Origin: Clostridia bacterium
GTDB lineage: Bacteria > Bacillota > Clostridia > Oscillospirales > RGIG8002
Length of the DNA stretch: 64,000 bases
Reading direction: 5' to 3'
Assembly (NCBI GenBank): GCA_017620395.1
Contig: JAFZQJ010000015.1
Coordinates: forward strand, 1-64,000
In this document: piece by piece, positions 50,463 to 60,700 of the stretch
Numbering within the stretch: the first letter of the stretch is position 1
Layout: each line of letters starts with the position of its first letter
Translations under genes and position numbers: made by a program
The notes under the pieces: generated by a model
Seen by the model: the letters and a program-made list of their open reading frames with translations, nothing else
What the model was told of the DNA's origin: nothing
The model's database searches: none

Positions 50463-51803
50463 ATGTTCAAGAAAGCGATGATAGTTATATTGACGCTGGC
50501 GCTGCTTCTCGCGGCTTCCGGCTGCTCGCTATATGAAGGCGAGATAAGCGACCTGTTCCAGCCTCCCCGTTTGGGCGAGGAGCAGCAGGCGCTGCTTGAC
50601 GCGCTCAAATCCGTTATCGGAGCGGAATATACGCTGAAGCATCCGCACACCGGCTCGATACGTTCCTCCGTCATCTTTGCGGATATGGACGGAGACGGCT
50701 CCGATGAAGCGGCGGTCTTCTGCCTGCTCGGCGGAATGACTACGGTCCAGCTCCACTTTTTCGACAGCGTTGACGACGAATGGAGGCAGATCACGGAAAT
50801 CAACGCCGACTGCTCCGAGATATACCGCTGCGAGCTCGCCGACATCGACGGCGACGGCGCCTTCGAACTGGCGGTCGGCTGGGACATTTCGCTGGGAGAA
50901 TCCCCGCGATCTGCGGAAGCATCCGTTAAAGGTCTGAGTATTTACGGCTTCTCCGAGGACGGGTATAAGCAACTCTTCTCCGCGCCTTATTCGTATATGC
51001 TGAAGGTAAACCTCAACTCCGACGCCGCGGACGAGATCGCGGTCATTTCCACGAGCGGCGATCCCGACGTCGAGGGCGAGACGCCCAAGACCACCTTCAC
51101 GGTCATCGAAAGCAGTAACGGCGCGATCGTTGCGGAAAAATCGGCAGAGCTTTACAGCGGAGTCTCGTCCTACGTCAGCATGCTCAGCGGCAAAATCGGC
51201 GAAGGCAGTCCCGCCGTCTTCCTCGACGCGAGGCTCAACAGCGGCGAGTACGTGACACAGGTCATACAGTACAGCGGCGATTCGCTCGACCTGCTCTTCC
51301 CCGCCCTTAGCGACAATCCGACGCTCCGCGCCAACGCCGTATACTGTATGGATATCGATCAGGATACCATAGTCGAATTCCCCATATGCTCCCCGCTCCC
51401 GGATTATGACGCCGACTCGCCCACCGTCCGTTACAGGACCGACTGGTGTACGGTGGAAAACGGTATCTTCACAACGGACGTCAGCTCGATAGTCAGCCTT
51501 TCATACGGCTTCTATATCAAAGTGCTCGAAGAAAACCGCAATACCCTGACGGTAGAGGTCAATCCCGAAGACGCGCTCTATACGGTCCGCAGCGCGAACG
51601 GCAGCCTGACCGGCGATCCGATCTTTTACATAAAGCGTTTCGCAGAAGAGGACGGCGCCGAAGCGGCCTCCGAGGGATACACAATACTTTTCAGGACCGG
51701 CGGCTATATAATAACCGCGAAAACCGCCGCGGAGTCCTTCAACGGGCGCAAGCTCGATATTGACGAAATCACCAGGATAGTCCTGCCGCTTTCAACCGGT
51801 TGA
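50463..51803 (+). CDS. Lipoprotein with calcium-loop repeats, unknown function
   Basis: A 446-residue lipoprotein: signal peptide with lipobox LAASGC (lipidated Cys21). The mature part contains two FG-GAP/EF-hand-like acidic loops, FADMDGDGSDEAAVF and LADIDGDGAFELAVG, consistent with a beta-propeller or calcium-binding fold, then a long beta-rich region I do not recognise. It stands directly upstream of a response regulator and sensor kinase on the same strand (48 bases apart) and probably shares their transcript, so it may take part in sensing or be a target of the system. Confidence 0.85.
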   Translation: MFKKAMIVILTLALLLAASGCSLYEGEISDLFQPPRLGEEQQALLDALKSVIGAEYTLKHPHTGSIRSSVIFADMDGDGSDEAAVFCLLGGMTTVQLHFFDSVDDEWRQITEINADCSEIYRCELADIDGDGAFELAVGWDISLGESPRSAEASVKGLSIYGFSEDGYKQLFSAPYSYMLKVNLNSDAADEIAVISTSGDPDVEGETPKTTFTVIESSNGAIVAEKSAELYSGVSSYVSMLSGKIGEGSPAVFLDARLNSGEYVTQVIQYSGDSLDLLFPALSDNPTLRANAVYCMDIDQDTIVEFPICSPLPDYDADSPTVRYRTDWCTVENGIFTTDVSSIVSLSYGFYIKVLEENRNTLTVEVNPEDALYTVRSANGSLTGDPIFYIKRFAEEDGAEAASEGYTILFRTGGYIITAKTAAESFNGRKLDIDEITRIVLPLSTG

Positions 51804-51851
51804 TAAACACGCGTTTAACAAACCTGCATTCACATCACACAGGAGGCAAAC

Positions 51852-52556
51852 ATGAAAAACATACTCGTTCTTGAAGACGAAGCTACGATACGCGACTTTA
51901 TAGTCATAAACCTGAAACGCGCGGGCTACGACATCGTCGAGGCCTCGACCGGCGAGGAGGCGCTGAGCATCATCGAAAGCAAGCCCTCCGGATTCGCGCT
52001 ATACCTTCTCGACATAAACCTTCCCGGCATCGACGGCTTCGCCGTCTGCCGCAGCATAAGGGAGCGCTCCACGGACTCCGGGGTCATCATGCTCTCGGCG
52101 CGTTCGCAGGAGATTGACCGCGTCAGCGGACTGATGCTCGGCGCGGACGACTACATCACTAAACCCTTCTCCCCCTCCGAGCTCGTGGCGCGCGTCGATG
52201 CGCTTTACCGCAGAGTAAGCGGAAAATTCGAACGCTCCGAACGCGCGGGAGAAGATTTCAAATGCGGGCGTTTCAGACTGATAGGACTGACGCGCACGCT
52301 CATCAAAAACGACGAGCGGATCGAGCTGACGCAGGTTGAGTATCTTATGCTCAAACTCTTCTTTGAGAATCCGGACGTGGCGATCAGCCGTGAAACCATT
52401 TCCGATACCGTTTGGGGTGACGGATACCACAGCGACCTTAAGGTCGTCGACGTCAACATACGCAGACTTCGCATGAAGGTGGAGGACGATCCCTCCGATC
52501 CGAGAACGATAATCAAAGTGTGGGGGTACGGTTACAAGTGGGTTTCAAAATCCTGA
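51852..52556 (+). CDS. OmpR-family response regulator
   Basis: A 234-residue two-component regulator. The receiver domain has acidic EDEATIRD, phosphoacceptor Asp54 in YLLDINLPGIDGF, a signalling Ser in MLSARSQEIDRV and LGADDYITKPFSPSEL. The C-terminal OmpR winged helix contains TRTLIKNDERIELTQVEYLM and VVDVNIRRLRMKVEDDPSDP with RTIIKVWGYGYKWV. AGGAGG lies 7 bases before the ATG. It overlaps its kinase gene, the usual sign of a dedicated pair. The stimulus is unknown. Confidence 0.96.
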   Translation: MKNILVLEDEATIRDFIVINLKRAGYDIVEASTGEEALSIIESKPSGFALYLLDINLPGIDGFAVCRSIRERSTDSGVIMLSARSQEIDRVSGLMLGADDYITKPFSPSELVARVDALYRRVSGKFERSERAGEDFKCGRFRLIGLTRTLIKNDERIELTQVEYLMLKLFFENPDVAISRETISDTVWGDGYHSDLKVVDVNIRRLRMKVEDDPSDPRTIIKVWGYGYKWVSKS

Positions 52557-53965
52557 AATCCGGCATAACCCGCAGATGGGTTATCAATATCTTCACTATC
52601 GTGTTCGTAACGATATGCGTGCTTATCGTCGCGGGCTCTCTTGCGGTACGCGGATACTACGTTTCATCCGCGCGGCAAACGCTTATGAACAAGGCGGAAA
52701 GCGACGGAGCGTACTTCGAGAACTTTTATACAAAGGAACCGGATCTTATCGAAAGCGTGCGCACGTACGTTGAAGACTACGCGCAGAAGGACAGGATCGA
52801 ACTGATGGTCGCCAACTCCGTCGGCCGCGTGACGCTGACGTCGAGCGGCTTCGCCTCGGATACCGACTATCCGGACGACGTTATGGCCGCGCTCGCCTCC
52901 GACACCGGCAGTTTCGTCGGGAGCAACTCGTACGGCGAAAACGTCATAGCGGTTTCCCGTTCGGTCAAGGTCGGCGACAAGGTAGCCTGCGTACTGCGCT
53001 ACGTTATTTCGATGCGCGGTATCCAGGGGCGCGTGCTTTCGGTAATACTGCTGCTGTCCAGCTTCGGGATACTGCTCCTGCTCGCCTGCTACTTCTCAGG
53101 CAGATACTTCGTAAAATCAATAATCAAGCCGCTTGCGACGATAACAGACACCACAAAGAAAATAGCGCAGAACGACTTTTCAGTCCGCATCGACGATAAG
53201 TACCCCGATGAGATCGGAGATCTCGCGCACGAGATAAACAACATGGCGGCCGCGCTCGGCGCGTCCGAAGCGATGAAAAACGATTTCACCTCTTCCATTT
53301 CGCACGAGCTGCTCACCCCGCTTACCGCTATTCGCGGCTGGAGCGAAACGCTTTCCGATCCTAATATGCGCAGCGACGATATGATTGAAAAGGGTATGAA
53401 GGTCATTTCGTCAGAGAGCACGCGCCTTTCCGCGATGGTCTCGGAGCTGCTCGACTTTTCACGGCTCCAGAACGGCAATATGACGCTGAATATGACCAGG
53501 CTTGACGTCATCGCCGAGCTTGAGGAAACCGTGCTGATGTTTGAAGAAAGGGCGAAGAAAAACAACATTTCGCTGGTGCTTACGGCTCCGGAGAACTGTT
53601 CTCCGGTATTCGGAGACGCCGCCAGAGTCAAGCAGGTCTTCGTCAATATCCTCGACAACGCGATCAAGTATTCATATCCGGAGGGCGGCAAGGTCGAAAT
53701 AAACCTCTTCGAAAAGAAAGATCGCGTCTGTATAGTCTTCACCGATAACGGCATCGGGATCTCGCCCGAGGATCTTCCGAAGATAAAGCAGAAGTTCTTT
53801 AAGGGCGCGAGCTCGCGTCCCGGCAGCGGAATAGGCCTCGCGATAGTCGCCGACATCGTGAACCTTCACGGCGGCGAATTCGAGATCGACAGCGTTCCCG
53901 AAAAGGGTACGACTGTAATGATTGCATTCCCGATAATGCAGACGGCTCTGCAGGACGGCAAATAA
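52538..53965 (+). CDS. Membrane sensor histidine kinase
   Basis: Partner kinase of the preceding regulator; 475 residues from a GTG at 52538, preferred because GGGGG lies 10 bases upstream, whereas an in-frame GTG at 52520 has no ribosome site. Two membrane helices (about 15-38 and 165-187) flank an extracytoplasmic sensor domain, followed by HAMP (TITDTTKKIAQNDFSVRI), the phosphoacceptor helix SSISHELLTPLTAIRGWSE with His256, and the ATPase motifs NILDNAIKYS, TDNGIGISPEDLPKI and GSGIGLAIVADIVNLHGG. HELLTP replaces the commoner HELRTP, a tolerated change. It overlaps the regulator gene by 19 bases. Confidence 0.95.
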   Translation: MGFKILKSGITRRWVINIFTIVFVTICVLIVAGSLAVRGYYVSSARQTLMNKAESDGAYFENFYTKEPDLIESVRTYVEDYAQKDRIELMVANSVGRVTLTSSGFASDTDYPDDVMAALASDTGSFVGSNSYGENVIAVSRSVKVGDKVACVLRYVISMRGIQGRVLSVILLLSSFGILLLLACYFSGRYFVKSIIKPLATITDTTKKIAQNDFSVRIDDKYPDEIGDLAHEINNMAAALGASEAMKNDFTSSISHELLTPLTAIRGWSETLSDPNMRSDDMIEKGMKVISSESTRLSAMVSELLDFSRLQNGNMTLNMTRLDVIAELEETVLMFEERAKKNNISLVLTAPENCSPVFGDAARVKQVFVNILDNAIKYSYPEGGKVEINLFEKKDRVCIVFTDNGIGISPEDLPKIKQKFFKGASSRPGSGIGLAIVADIVNLHGGEFEIDSVPEKGTTVMIAFPIMQTALQDGK

Positions 53966-53999
53966 AATAACACAGAGTATTTCAGAACGGAGAAACGAT

Positions 54000-55160
54000 A
54001 TGGCAAAGAAAAACAAGGTCTGCTACGCGAACGTGGGAGGTCAGGCGCTCATCGAGGGCGTTATGATGCGTTCGCCCGAAAAAACCGTTATGGCGGTCCG
54101 TCAGCCGGACGGACACGTCGTTATAGAGGACGTGCCGCTTAAAAAGCGCGGCAAGGTCTTCAAGTTCTTCTCAAAAATCCCTTTTATAAGAGGCATACTC
54201 GGCTTCCCCACTTCTATTGCGCTGGGATACAAGTCGCTTATGCGCTCCGCGGAGCTGAGCGGGCTCGAGGATATTGAGGAAACCGAAGAGCCCGGCAGAT
54301 TCGAGAAGTGGCTCAACAAGATCTCCGGCGGCAATATAATGAAGCTCATAAGCGGTATCAGCATCTTCCTGAGCATTATTATATGCATAGCGGTCTTTAT
54401 CCTGCTGCCCGGATTTCTCGCAAAACAGCTCGGGCTTCTCTTCTTCGGGAGCAAGGATTACCCGCATTTCGACACCTACGTCACGATAATCCACGCGGTG
54501 CTGAAGATAATCATTTTCATAGGTTATCTCGCGCTCTGCGCGGTGATGAAGGACGTGCGCCGCACGCTTATGTATCACGGTGCCGAACACAAGAGTATAC
54601 ACTGCCTCGAATCCGGTCAGGAACTGACCGTCGAAAACGTCAGAAAATGTTCGCGCTTCCATCCGCGCTGCTCGACGTCGTTCCTGTTCGTAATGCTGGT
54701 TTTCAGCATCGCGTTTTTCGTTATGATGCAGCTCGTCTTCCCGCACATCGTGAACTGGGATAATCTTCTGATGCGTTACCTCATAAACATCGCCTGCGTG
54801 CCGATAATCATGGGCGTCGGTTTTGAGATAATCAAGTTCCTCGGCCGTTACAACAACTGGTTCACGAAGATCCTTGCGGCGCCCGGACTCTCCATGCAGT
54901 TCTTCACCACGAAGAATCCCGACGACGCGCAGATAGAGGTCGCGATAGCGTCCCTGTGCGCCGCGCTCGGCAGAGAGGTGCCGAACTTCGACCGCTGTGA
55001 AGCAAAGAGCGAAGAAGCGGACGAAGGCGCCGAAAATAAGATTGCCGAAGCGGTCGAAAACGCCGGCACCGGCGCGGCGGAAACCGTCGAAACGGCCGCG
55101 GAGATCGCCGACGATGCCGCTGCCGAAGCGACCGCCTCGGAGGAGCGCGAAGATGCCTGA
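54000..55160 (+). CDS. YqhQ-family membrane protein (DUF1385)
   Basis: A 386-residue integral membrane protein. The DUF1385 hallmarks are present: NVGGQALIEGVMMRSPEKTVMAVRQPDG near the N-terminus (written here in part as GGQALIEGVMMRSP), four or five membrane helices between residues 110 and 290, YHGAEHKSIHCLE and SRFHPRCSTSF. The family's function is unknown; in Firmicutes it usually precedes prmC and prfA. A roughly 60-residue Ala/Glu-rich C-terminal extension is specific to this protein. It lies 34 bases after the kinase gene and overlaps prmC by 8 bases. Confidence 0.93.
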   Translation: MAKKNKVCYANVGGQALIEGVMMRSPEKTVMAVRQPDGHVVIEDVPLKKRGKVFKFFSKIPFIRGILGFPTSIALGYKSLMRSAELSGLEDIEETEEPGRFEKWLNKISGGNIMKLISGISIFLSIIICIAVFILLPGFLAKQLGLLFFGSKDYPHFDTYVTIIHAVLKIIIFIGYLALCAVMKDVRRTLMYHGAEHKSIHCLESGQELTVENVRKCSRFHPRCSTSFLFVMLVFSIAFFVMMQLVFPHIVNWDNLLMRYLINIACVPIIMGVGFEIIKFLGRYNNWFTKILAAPGLSMQFFTTKNPDDAQIEVAIASLCAALGREVPNFDRCEAKSEEADEGAENKIAEAVENAGTGAAETVETAAEIADDAAAEATASEEREDA

Positions 55161-55995
55161 CGTCAGGACGGCTTACGAGCGCGTCTGTGCGCTGCTCGAC
55201 TCCCCTTTCATCGAGGCGCCGCAGTTTGAATCGAAGCTGATACTCTGCCGCTTCATCGGCGGCGAGCCGGCGGAGCTGCCGCTGAAATACGCGCTCGAGC
55301 TCTCCGAGTCCGACTTCGCTGAGGCGTGCGAAATCGCAGAAAAACGCGCGGCCGGAGAGCCGCTGCAATACCTTCTCGGGCAGTGGGAGTTTATGTCGCT
55401 GCCCTTTTTCGTAGGCAGAGGAGTCTTCATCCCCTCACCCGATACCGAGCACCTCGCGCAAGCCGGCATCGACTTCGCGAAAAGCGCCGGAAAGCGCGTG
55501 CGGCTGCTCGACCTATGCGCCGGAAGCGGCTGCGTAGGCATTTCCGTCGCGCACTATTGCAAAAACGTATACGCCGACCTCGTAGAACTTTACCCCGCCG
55601 CGTTTGACTACCTCGAACGCAATATCGAGCTTTCCGGAAATGAACGCTGCAACGCGGTGTTCGCGAACGCTCTCACCTTCACGAGCGAGGAAAAGTACGA
55701 TATAATCCTGTCGAATCCGCCGTATATCACCGCCGAAGAGTACGCCGGACTGCCGCCGGACGTAGCCGCGCAGCCGGAAACCGCGCTCACCGACGGCGGC
55801 GACGGCCTGAAATACTACCGCGCGATCACAAAAAACGCCGCCGGACTGCTCCGCGAAGGCGGTATGCTCGCCTTTGAGATCGGGTTCAAGCAATACGAAC
55901 CGGTCAGCGCGATGCTCTCCGGCGCCGGTTTCAGACACGTACACTGCCGCCGCGACTACGCGGGTTTGCGCCGAGTAGTATCCGGAGTGCTCTGA
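55153..55995 (+). CDS. prmC: Release factor glutamine methyltransferase PrmC
   Basis: Methylates the GGQ glutamine of release factors; 280 residues. The SAM-binding motif is LLDLCAGSGCVGISVAHYC and the catalytic NPPY is in ILSNPPYITAEEY, with an N-terminal helical domain that recognises the factor. The start ATG at 55153 lies inside the end of yqhQ, 10 bases after GGAGG; the frame is open upstream but that part is a shadow of the yqhQ tail. The expected prfA gene does not follow; a convergent DUF1540 gene does. Confidence 0.95.
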   Translation: MPDVRTAYERVCALLDSPFIEAPQFESKLILCRFIGGEPAELPLKYALELSESDFAEACEIAEKRAAGEPLQYLLGQWEFMSLPFFVGRGVFIPSPDTEHLAQAGIDFAKSAGKRVRLLDLCAGSGCVGISVAHYCKNVYADLVELYPAAFDYLERNIELSGNERCNAVFANALTFTSEEKYDIILSNPPYITAEEYAGLPPDVAAQPETALTDGGDGLKYYRAITKNAAGLLREGGMLAFEIGFKQYEPVSAMLSGAGFRHVHCRRDYAGLRRVVSGVL

Positions 55996-56025
55996 AAAGC
56001 GCCTGCGCCGCGTTCGCTTCCGCCG

Positions 56026-56346
56026 TCAGCGGCGAAGGCGGAAGCTGTCGCATTCAGTATCGTAGCATTTCGTCGCCTTTCTGCCGGTGATGCTGACGGT
56101 CACCGCTTCGCATTCGCCGCGGTTGTTATAAGCGCACCCTTCAGCGTCGCACCCGATATCCGTTGCCGGCTCGGCGTCGAACGCGTTGATCGAGTTTTTG
56201 GCGAACATCTTTCTTTCGCCGAACGACATACAGCAGGTCTCGCCGCAGTTCGTCGCCGTCTTGCCGGCCACGTCCACCTTCGGCAGGCAGCATTGCAGGT
56301 TTTCGTTATTAACGCAGGTCCTTACGCCGCATCTGAGATTTGTCAT
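56026..56346 (-). CDS. Cys-rich DUF1540 protein (two repeats)
   Basis: A 106-residue protein with two DUF1540 units of about 40 residues. The first reads RCGVRTCVNNENLQCCLPKV to CGETCCMSFG; the second GCDAEGCAYNNRGECEAVTV to CYDTECDSF. Each carries four or more cysteines able to bind a metal ion. These small proteins are frequent in Clostridia, sometimes abundant in spores, and their function is not known. GGGAGG precedes the ATG at 56346. It is convergent with prmC and divergent from mtnA. Confidence 0.88.
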   Translation of the reverse strand: MTNLRCGVRTCVNNENLQCCLPKVDVAGKTATNCGETCCMSFGERKMFAKNSINAFDAEPATDIGCDAEGCAYNNRGECEAVTVSITGRKATKCYDTECDSFRLRR

Positions 56347-56422
56347 ATTGTTTCCTCCCGCATTTTTGATACTATCATTATCTGCCGTTCGCGGCGCATT
56401 ATACCTCTTTGGAGTGATTGTT

Positions 56423-57436
56423 TTGAAAGACACGCTTTGGCTTGACGACGCGAAAAGCGCGCTGGTCATAATCGACCAGACGCTGCTCCCGAACGAGGAG
56501 TATTTCGCGGAGCTGACGACTACGGACGAGATCGCCGACGCGATAAAACGTCTGCGCGTACGCGGAGCGCCCGCGATAGGAGTCGCCGCCGCCTGCGGCG
56601 CCTACCTCGCCGCGAAAAAGGCGCTGCGCGAAGGCGCCGATTTCTACCCCGCCGTGCGCGGCGATATCGCGATCCTCGCCGCTTCGCGCCCGACGGCGCA
56701 TAATCTCTTCTGGGCGCTGGAGCGTATGGAAAAAGCGCTCGCGTCATCGGATTCGCCCGCCGCTTCCGTCGCCGCGATGAAGGCCGAGGCGGAGCGCGTC
56801 ATCGACGAGGATATCGCCTCCTGCACCGCGATAGGCGAATACGGCGCTCCGCTTTTCACCGACGGAATGCGCGTGCTTACGCACTGCAACGCAGGACGGC
56901 TCGCCGCCGTCCGCTACGGCACCGCGCTCGCGCCGATCTACCGCGCCGCCGAAAAGGGCGTCAGGCTCAAGGTCTACGCCGACGAAACGCGTCCGCTCCT
57001 TCAGGGAGCGCGGCTGACCGCCTACGAGCTCTGCTCCGCCGGTATCGACTGCACCCTGCTCTGCGACAACATGGCCGCCGGACTGATGGCCAAAGGAGAA
57101 ATCGACGCGGTTATAGTCGGCGGCGACAGAGTCGCGGCGAACGGCGATACCGCCAATAAAACGGGCACGCTCTCCGTCGCGGTCGCTGCAAAGCATTTCG
57201 GCATACCCTTTTACGTTGCCGTCCCGTATTCGACGATAGATCCGTCCTGCGCAACGGGAAATGATATAGTCATCGAACAGCGTTCGCCCGGCGAGGTCAC
57301 GACGCTGTGGTACGATAAGCCGATGGCGCCCGACGGCGTAAAGGTTTATAACCCCGCCTTCGACGTCGCTCCCGGCGAGCTCATAACCGCGATAATAACC
57401 GACCGCGGACTGCTCCGCCCGCCGTATCGTTTCTAA
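56423..57436 (+). CDS. mtnA: S-methyl-5-thioribose-1-phosphate isomerase
   Basis: Isomerises 5-methylthioribose 1-phosphate to the ribulose form in methionine salvage; 337 residues. Signatures are IDQTLLPNEEY, RVRGAPAIGVAAACG, LTHCNAGRLAAVRYGTALAP, VYADETRPLLQGARLTAYEL, DNMAAGLMAKGEIDAVIVGG and DRVAANGDTANKTGT, with VIVGGDRVAANGD holding the catalytic Asp. Translation probably starts at TTG (56423), 8 bases after GGAG. No other mtn gene is in the window, so it may serve salvage of methylthioadenosine or 5'-deoxyadenosine instead of the full cycle. Confidence 0.94.
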   Translation: MKDTLWLDDAKSALVIIDQTLLPNEEYFAELTTTDEIADAIKRLRVRGAPAIGVAAACGAYLAAKKALREGADFYPAVRGDIAILAASRPTAHNLFWALERMEKALASSDSPAASVAAMKAEAERVIDEDIASCTAIGEYGAPLFTDGMRVLTHCNAGRLAAVRYGTALAPIYRAAEKGVRLKVYADETRPLLQGARLTAYELCSAGIDCTLLCDNMAAGLMAKGEIDAVIVGGDRVAANGDTANKTGTLSVAVAAKHFGIPFYVAVPYSTIDPSCATGNDIVIEQRSPGEVTTLWYDKPMAPDGVKVYNPAFDVAPGELITAIITDRGLLRPPYRF

Positions 57437-57464
57437 TCCGAAAGCGTGATAAATAACCATCCTC

Positions 57465-57493
57465 TCCGCCGTTCCGAAATCCGGAACGGCGGA
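57465..57493 (+). terminator. Terminator of mtnA
   Basis: A 12-base perfect stem (57465-57476 with 57482-57493, arm TCCGCCGTTCCG) around AAATC, followed by TTCGCTTTGCTT. The U-rich tail is broken by G and C, so efficiency is uncertain. Confidence 0.7.
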
Positions 57494-57728
57494 TTCGCTT
57501 TGCTTGATTACGCCGAAAGCCCGCGATAAAAAGCCGCTTGCGCCTCCGCCCGCGCTACCTGACCGTTCCGCAAAAAAAAGTTTCCCAAATATCACAAATC
57601 AGTAATAAAGTCACAGGACGACAAGACTGTTTTACCTTGCGATTGTATTATATATACGTATGATTATGTTCGGACACCCATAGGACGAATCATTATCTTC
57701 AGGAATCAAACTTCAAGGAGGAAACACT

Positions 57729-60700
57729 ATGAAGAAACTGCTAAGCACGTTGCTTGCTTTCGCAATGATGCTGGCGATGTTCAGCGGGATCGTTGTTTTC
57801 AACGCGTCCGCTGACACGGAAGTGGAAATGCATATTCCCTTCATCAACCAGTACACGCTTGAGCAGGCGCAGCAAATGGGAACGAAGAACACCTGGGCCG
57901 GAGGCTCGTCCAACAGCTCCAACGGTTCCGATTACGTGTTCTCGAAAGACGACCAGGGCAGAACGGTCGTTACCGCGACCGTCGCTCCGGAGTTAAGCAC
58001 GGAATGGCACGTCTCATCTCTCTACTTCTCCACCGGAACGAACGCGACGCCCTACGTCAAGAACGGACTTATCGAAGGGATCGATATCTTCGGCGACGCC
58101 GAGCTTTCCAACAAGTCCAAGATCGCGTTCAAGTGGGGCGGCGACGATAACTTCACCGCCAACTTCTCAAACGCGAACCTTATGTTCGGCAGCGGCACCG
58201 AGAGAGTCGTCATTTCTCTCCAGAGCCCGACCAAGTCGAACGGCTACTACATTTACGACTTCTCAAAGATGAAGCTCAACAACTACGATGAGAGCGGAAT
58301 CGACACGATCGACAAGGCGTTTGACGGAAGAGTCAACACCCTGACCTTCGCCATGGTCTTCAGAACGCCCGGCGTACGCGTTTCGTTCTGGCTTGAAGAC
58401 GTCTACGTTGTCGGCACGTCCGACACGACCGTGCTTCATCAGAAGATAAGAGAATCCAAGGAAGCCGGCGTCAGCACCACCCTCATCGCCAACGCTGAAA
58501 ACGTCTATAAGAACACCGCGTCCACGCAGGACGAGGTCGACGCGCAGGTCGCGATACTCAACGCCGCGCTCAGCGTCAACAAAGCCGCGCTCATCGAGCT
58601 CTTCAACGAAGTGACCGAGCTTGACACCGCCGGCCAGTACGTTTCCGAACTGAACGCCGCCCGCGCCGTCATCAACAGCACCGAGGCGACTCAGGACGAC
58701 GTCGACGCGCAGGTCGCGATCCTCACCCCCATCTATGATGCGCTCGTCGCGGCTATCCCTCCGTTTGACAGAGGCTTCACCTACACCCAGCTCCCCGGTT
58801 TCCAGGATTGGGACGACAATCTGCTCGCGCTCTATAACGAGCAGTGTGAGCTGAAAGTCAACGGCACGACGGGTACTCATGCGGAGTTCTCCACCGAACA
58901 CCTCAGAGGCAAGGCGACAAAATCGCTGAAACTCGTCCAAAGCAGCACCCCGACTCCGAACGCGTGGACCGTCGGTTTCTCCACCTGCGGCAACGCCGAG
59001 GACAAGCAGGCTGCCAGCCAGCTCGGCGATGTTCTCGGCAACTACGATACGCTCAAGGATATCTTCAAGTTCGACGGTATCCGCATTGCGGTCGAGAACG
59101 CCAACGGCGACGAGCCCTCGCTCAACACCTGGGACAGCTCGAGCGAACAGAAGGTCCAGCTGAGGATCGTCGGCTCCGGCACGCGTTCCTGGGACAACGG
59201 CTCCCTGCCCTACGTCTCCTGCACGCGTTATTACCGCGCCAACGATCCTGAAATCGCCTTCAACGCCGATTATTATGACGGATACTACTACTTCTTCTTC
59301 AAGGATTTCGTCAGCGGCTGGGGCGGAAACGCTTATGAGAAATACCGCACGAGCAACTGGAAGTATTCCAACCTTTACTTCCATCTTGCCACCGGAGGCA
59401 TCAACGCCGCCAACTACAACGGCGGAGCGATATACATCTCCGACATCCAGTTCTTCAACACGCCGCCGGAGCCGACTCAGGACAACCTGAAGGAACTCGT
59501 CGGCAGAGCGAACGAACTTGACGTTTACGGAACCTACTACGACGTCATCTCCGAAGCGAACCTCGTCGCTTCCAACTCAGCTTCCACCGCCGGACAGATC
59601 GAGCCCCACGTCTACAGTTTGCTCGATATAATCACCGGCCTCGAAAAGGAAGAGGACAACGCGAGGGTCGAGCTCGACAACCTCATCACGATCGCGGATA
59701 ATATGGGTATGTACGATTCTTCCAACCCCAATTTCAACACCATCGTCGAGGCTGATCAGGCTCTTGCGAACTATTCGCTCACCTACGTTGATATAGCTAA
59801 TTACGTCAACGTGATCAGAAGCATCCTTGCCGACGAGATCTTCGGCGACGATCTTGCTCCTCTTATGAGCGACTTCTATAACACCTGGCGCTACAACTGC
59901 GTGCCTTCGACCTACGCTGATTACGCGCGCGCCGTCAACGACGTCTGGAGCGATCCCGAGAACGTTGATGAAGAAGCTGCTTACGCCGCGGTCAGCGCCG
60001 CTGCCGCCGCGCTCGAAAAGACGAGAGTCAACGTATCCGATGAGAGCTGGTTCGCCGGCTGGACGACCGAGCAGGTACAGGAGGTCGTCGACCTCAACGC
60101 CGACAAGCTCTGCGACTCCATCGGCAACGGTCTGAACATCGAAGACCAGTGGAACGCCGGCGACTTCTCAAATAACACGACCTTCACCGCCGGAGACGGC
60201 TGGTTCGCCATGACCGCGAACGCCGCCTTCAAGAACAAGGAGATGGGTTGGAAGAATATGGACAGGAGCGGCAACAATCCGTCCAATATGACCAACGCCG
60301 GCTATCCCGCTCTCAGTTTCACTTCTATCAAGAAGTACGGCGGTATCCGACTGAAGCTCGAGGTCGAGGACGGCGCTGCCGACAGACTCCTCATAGGCAT
60401 CTCCAACTGCCAGACGATGAACAAAGAGGACTATGCGCTCAACATAAAGCCCGAATACGTTGACGACGAGGGCTATATCAACATCCCCTTCACCTATTTC
60501 CAGAAGGCGTGGTGGACCGGTTCGAGATTCACGACAGAGGATCTCGACGACGTCATAGTCTTTATAGTTGAAGCTTACAACGTGACCGACGGCGCGACCG
60601 TAAAGATCTCCGACGTCAGGGCGTATTCCGAAGTGCTTGTTGACGACAATAAGGTCGACCTGTTCAACCTCATCAACGAGGCCGCCGCGCTCGATACCAC

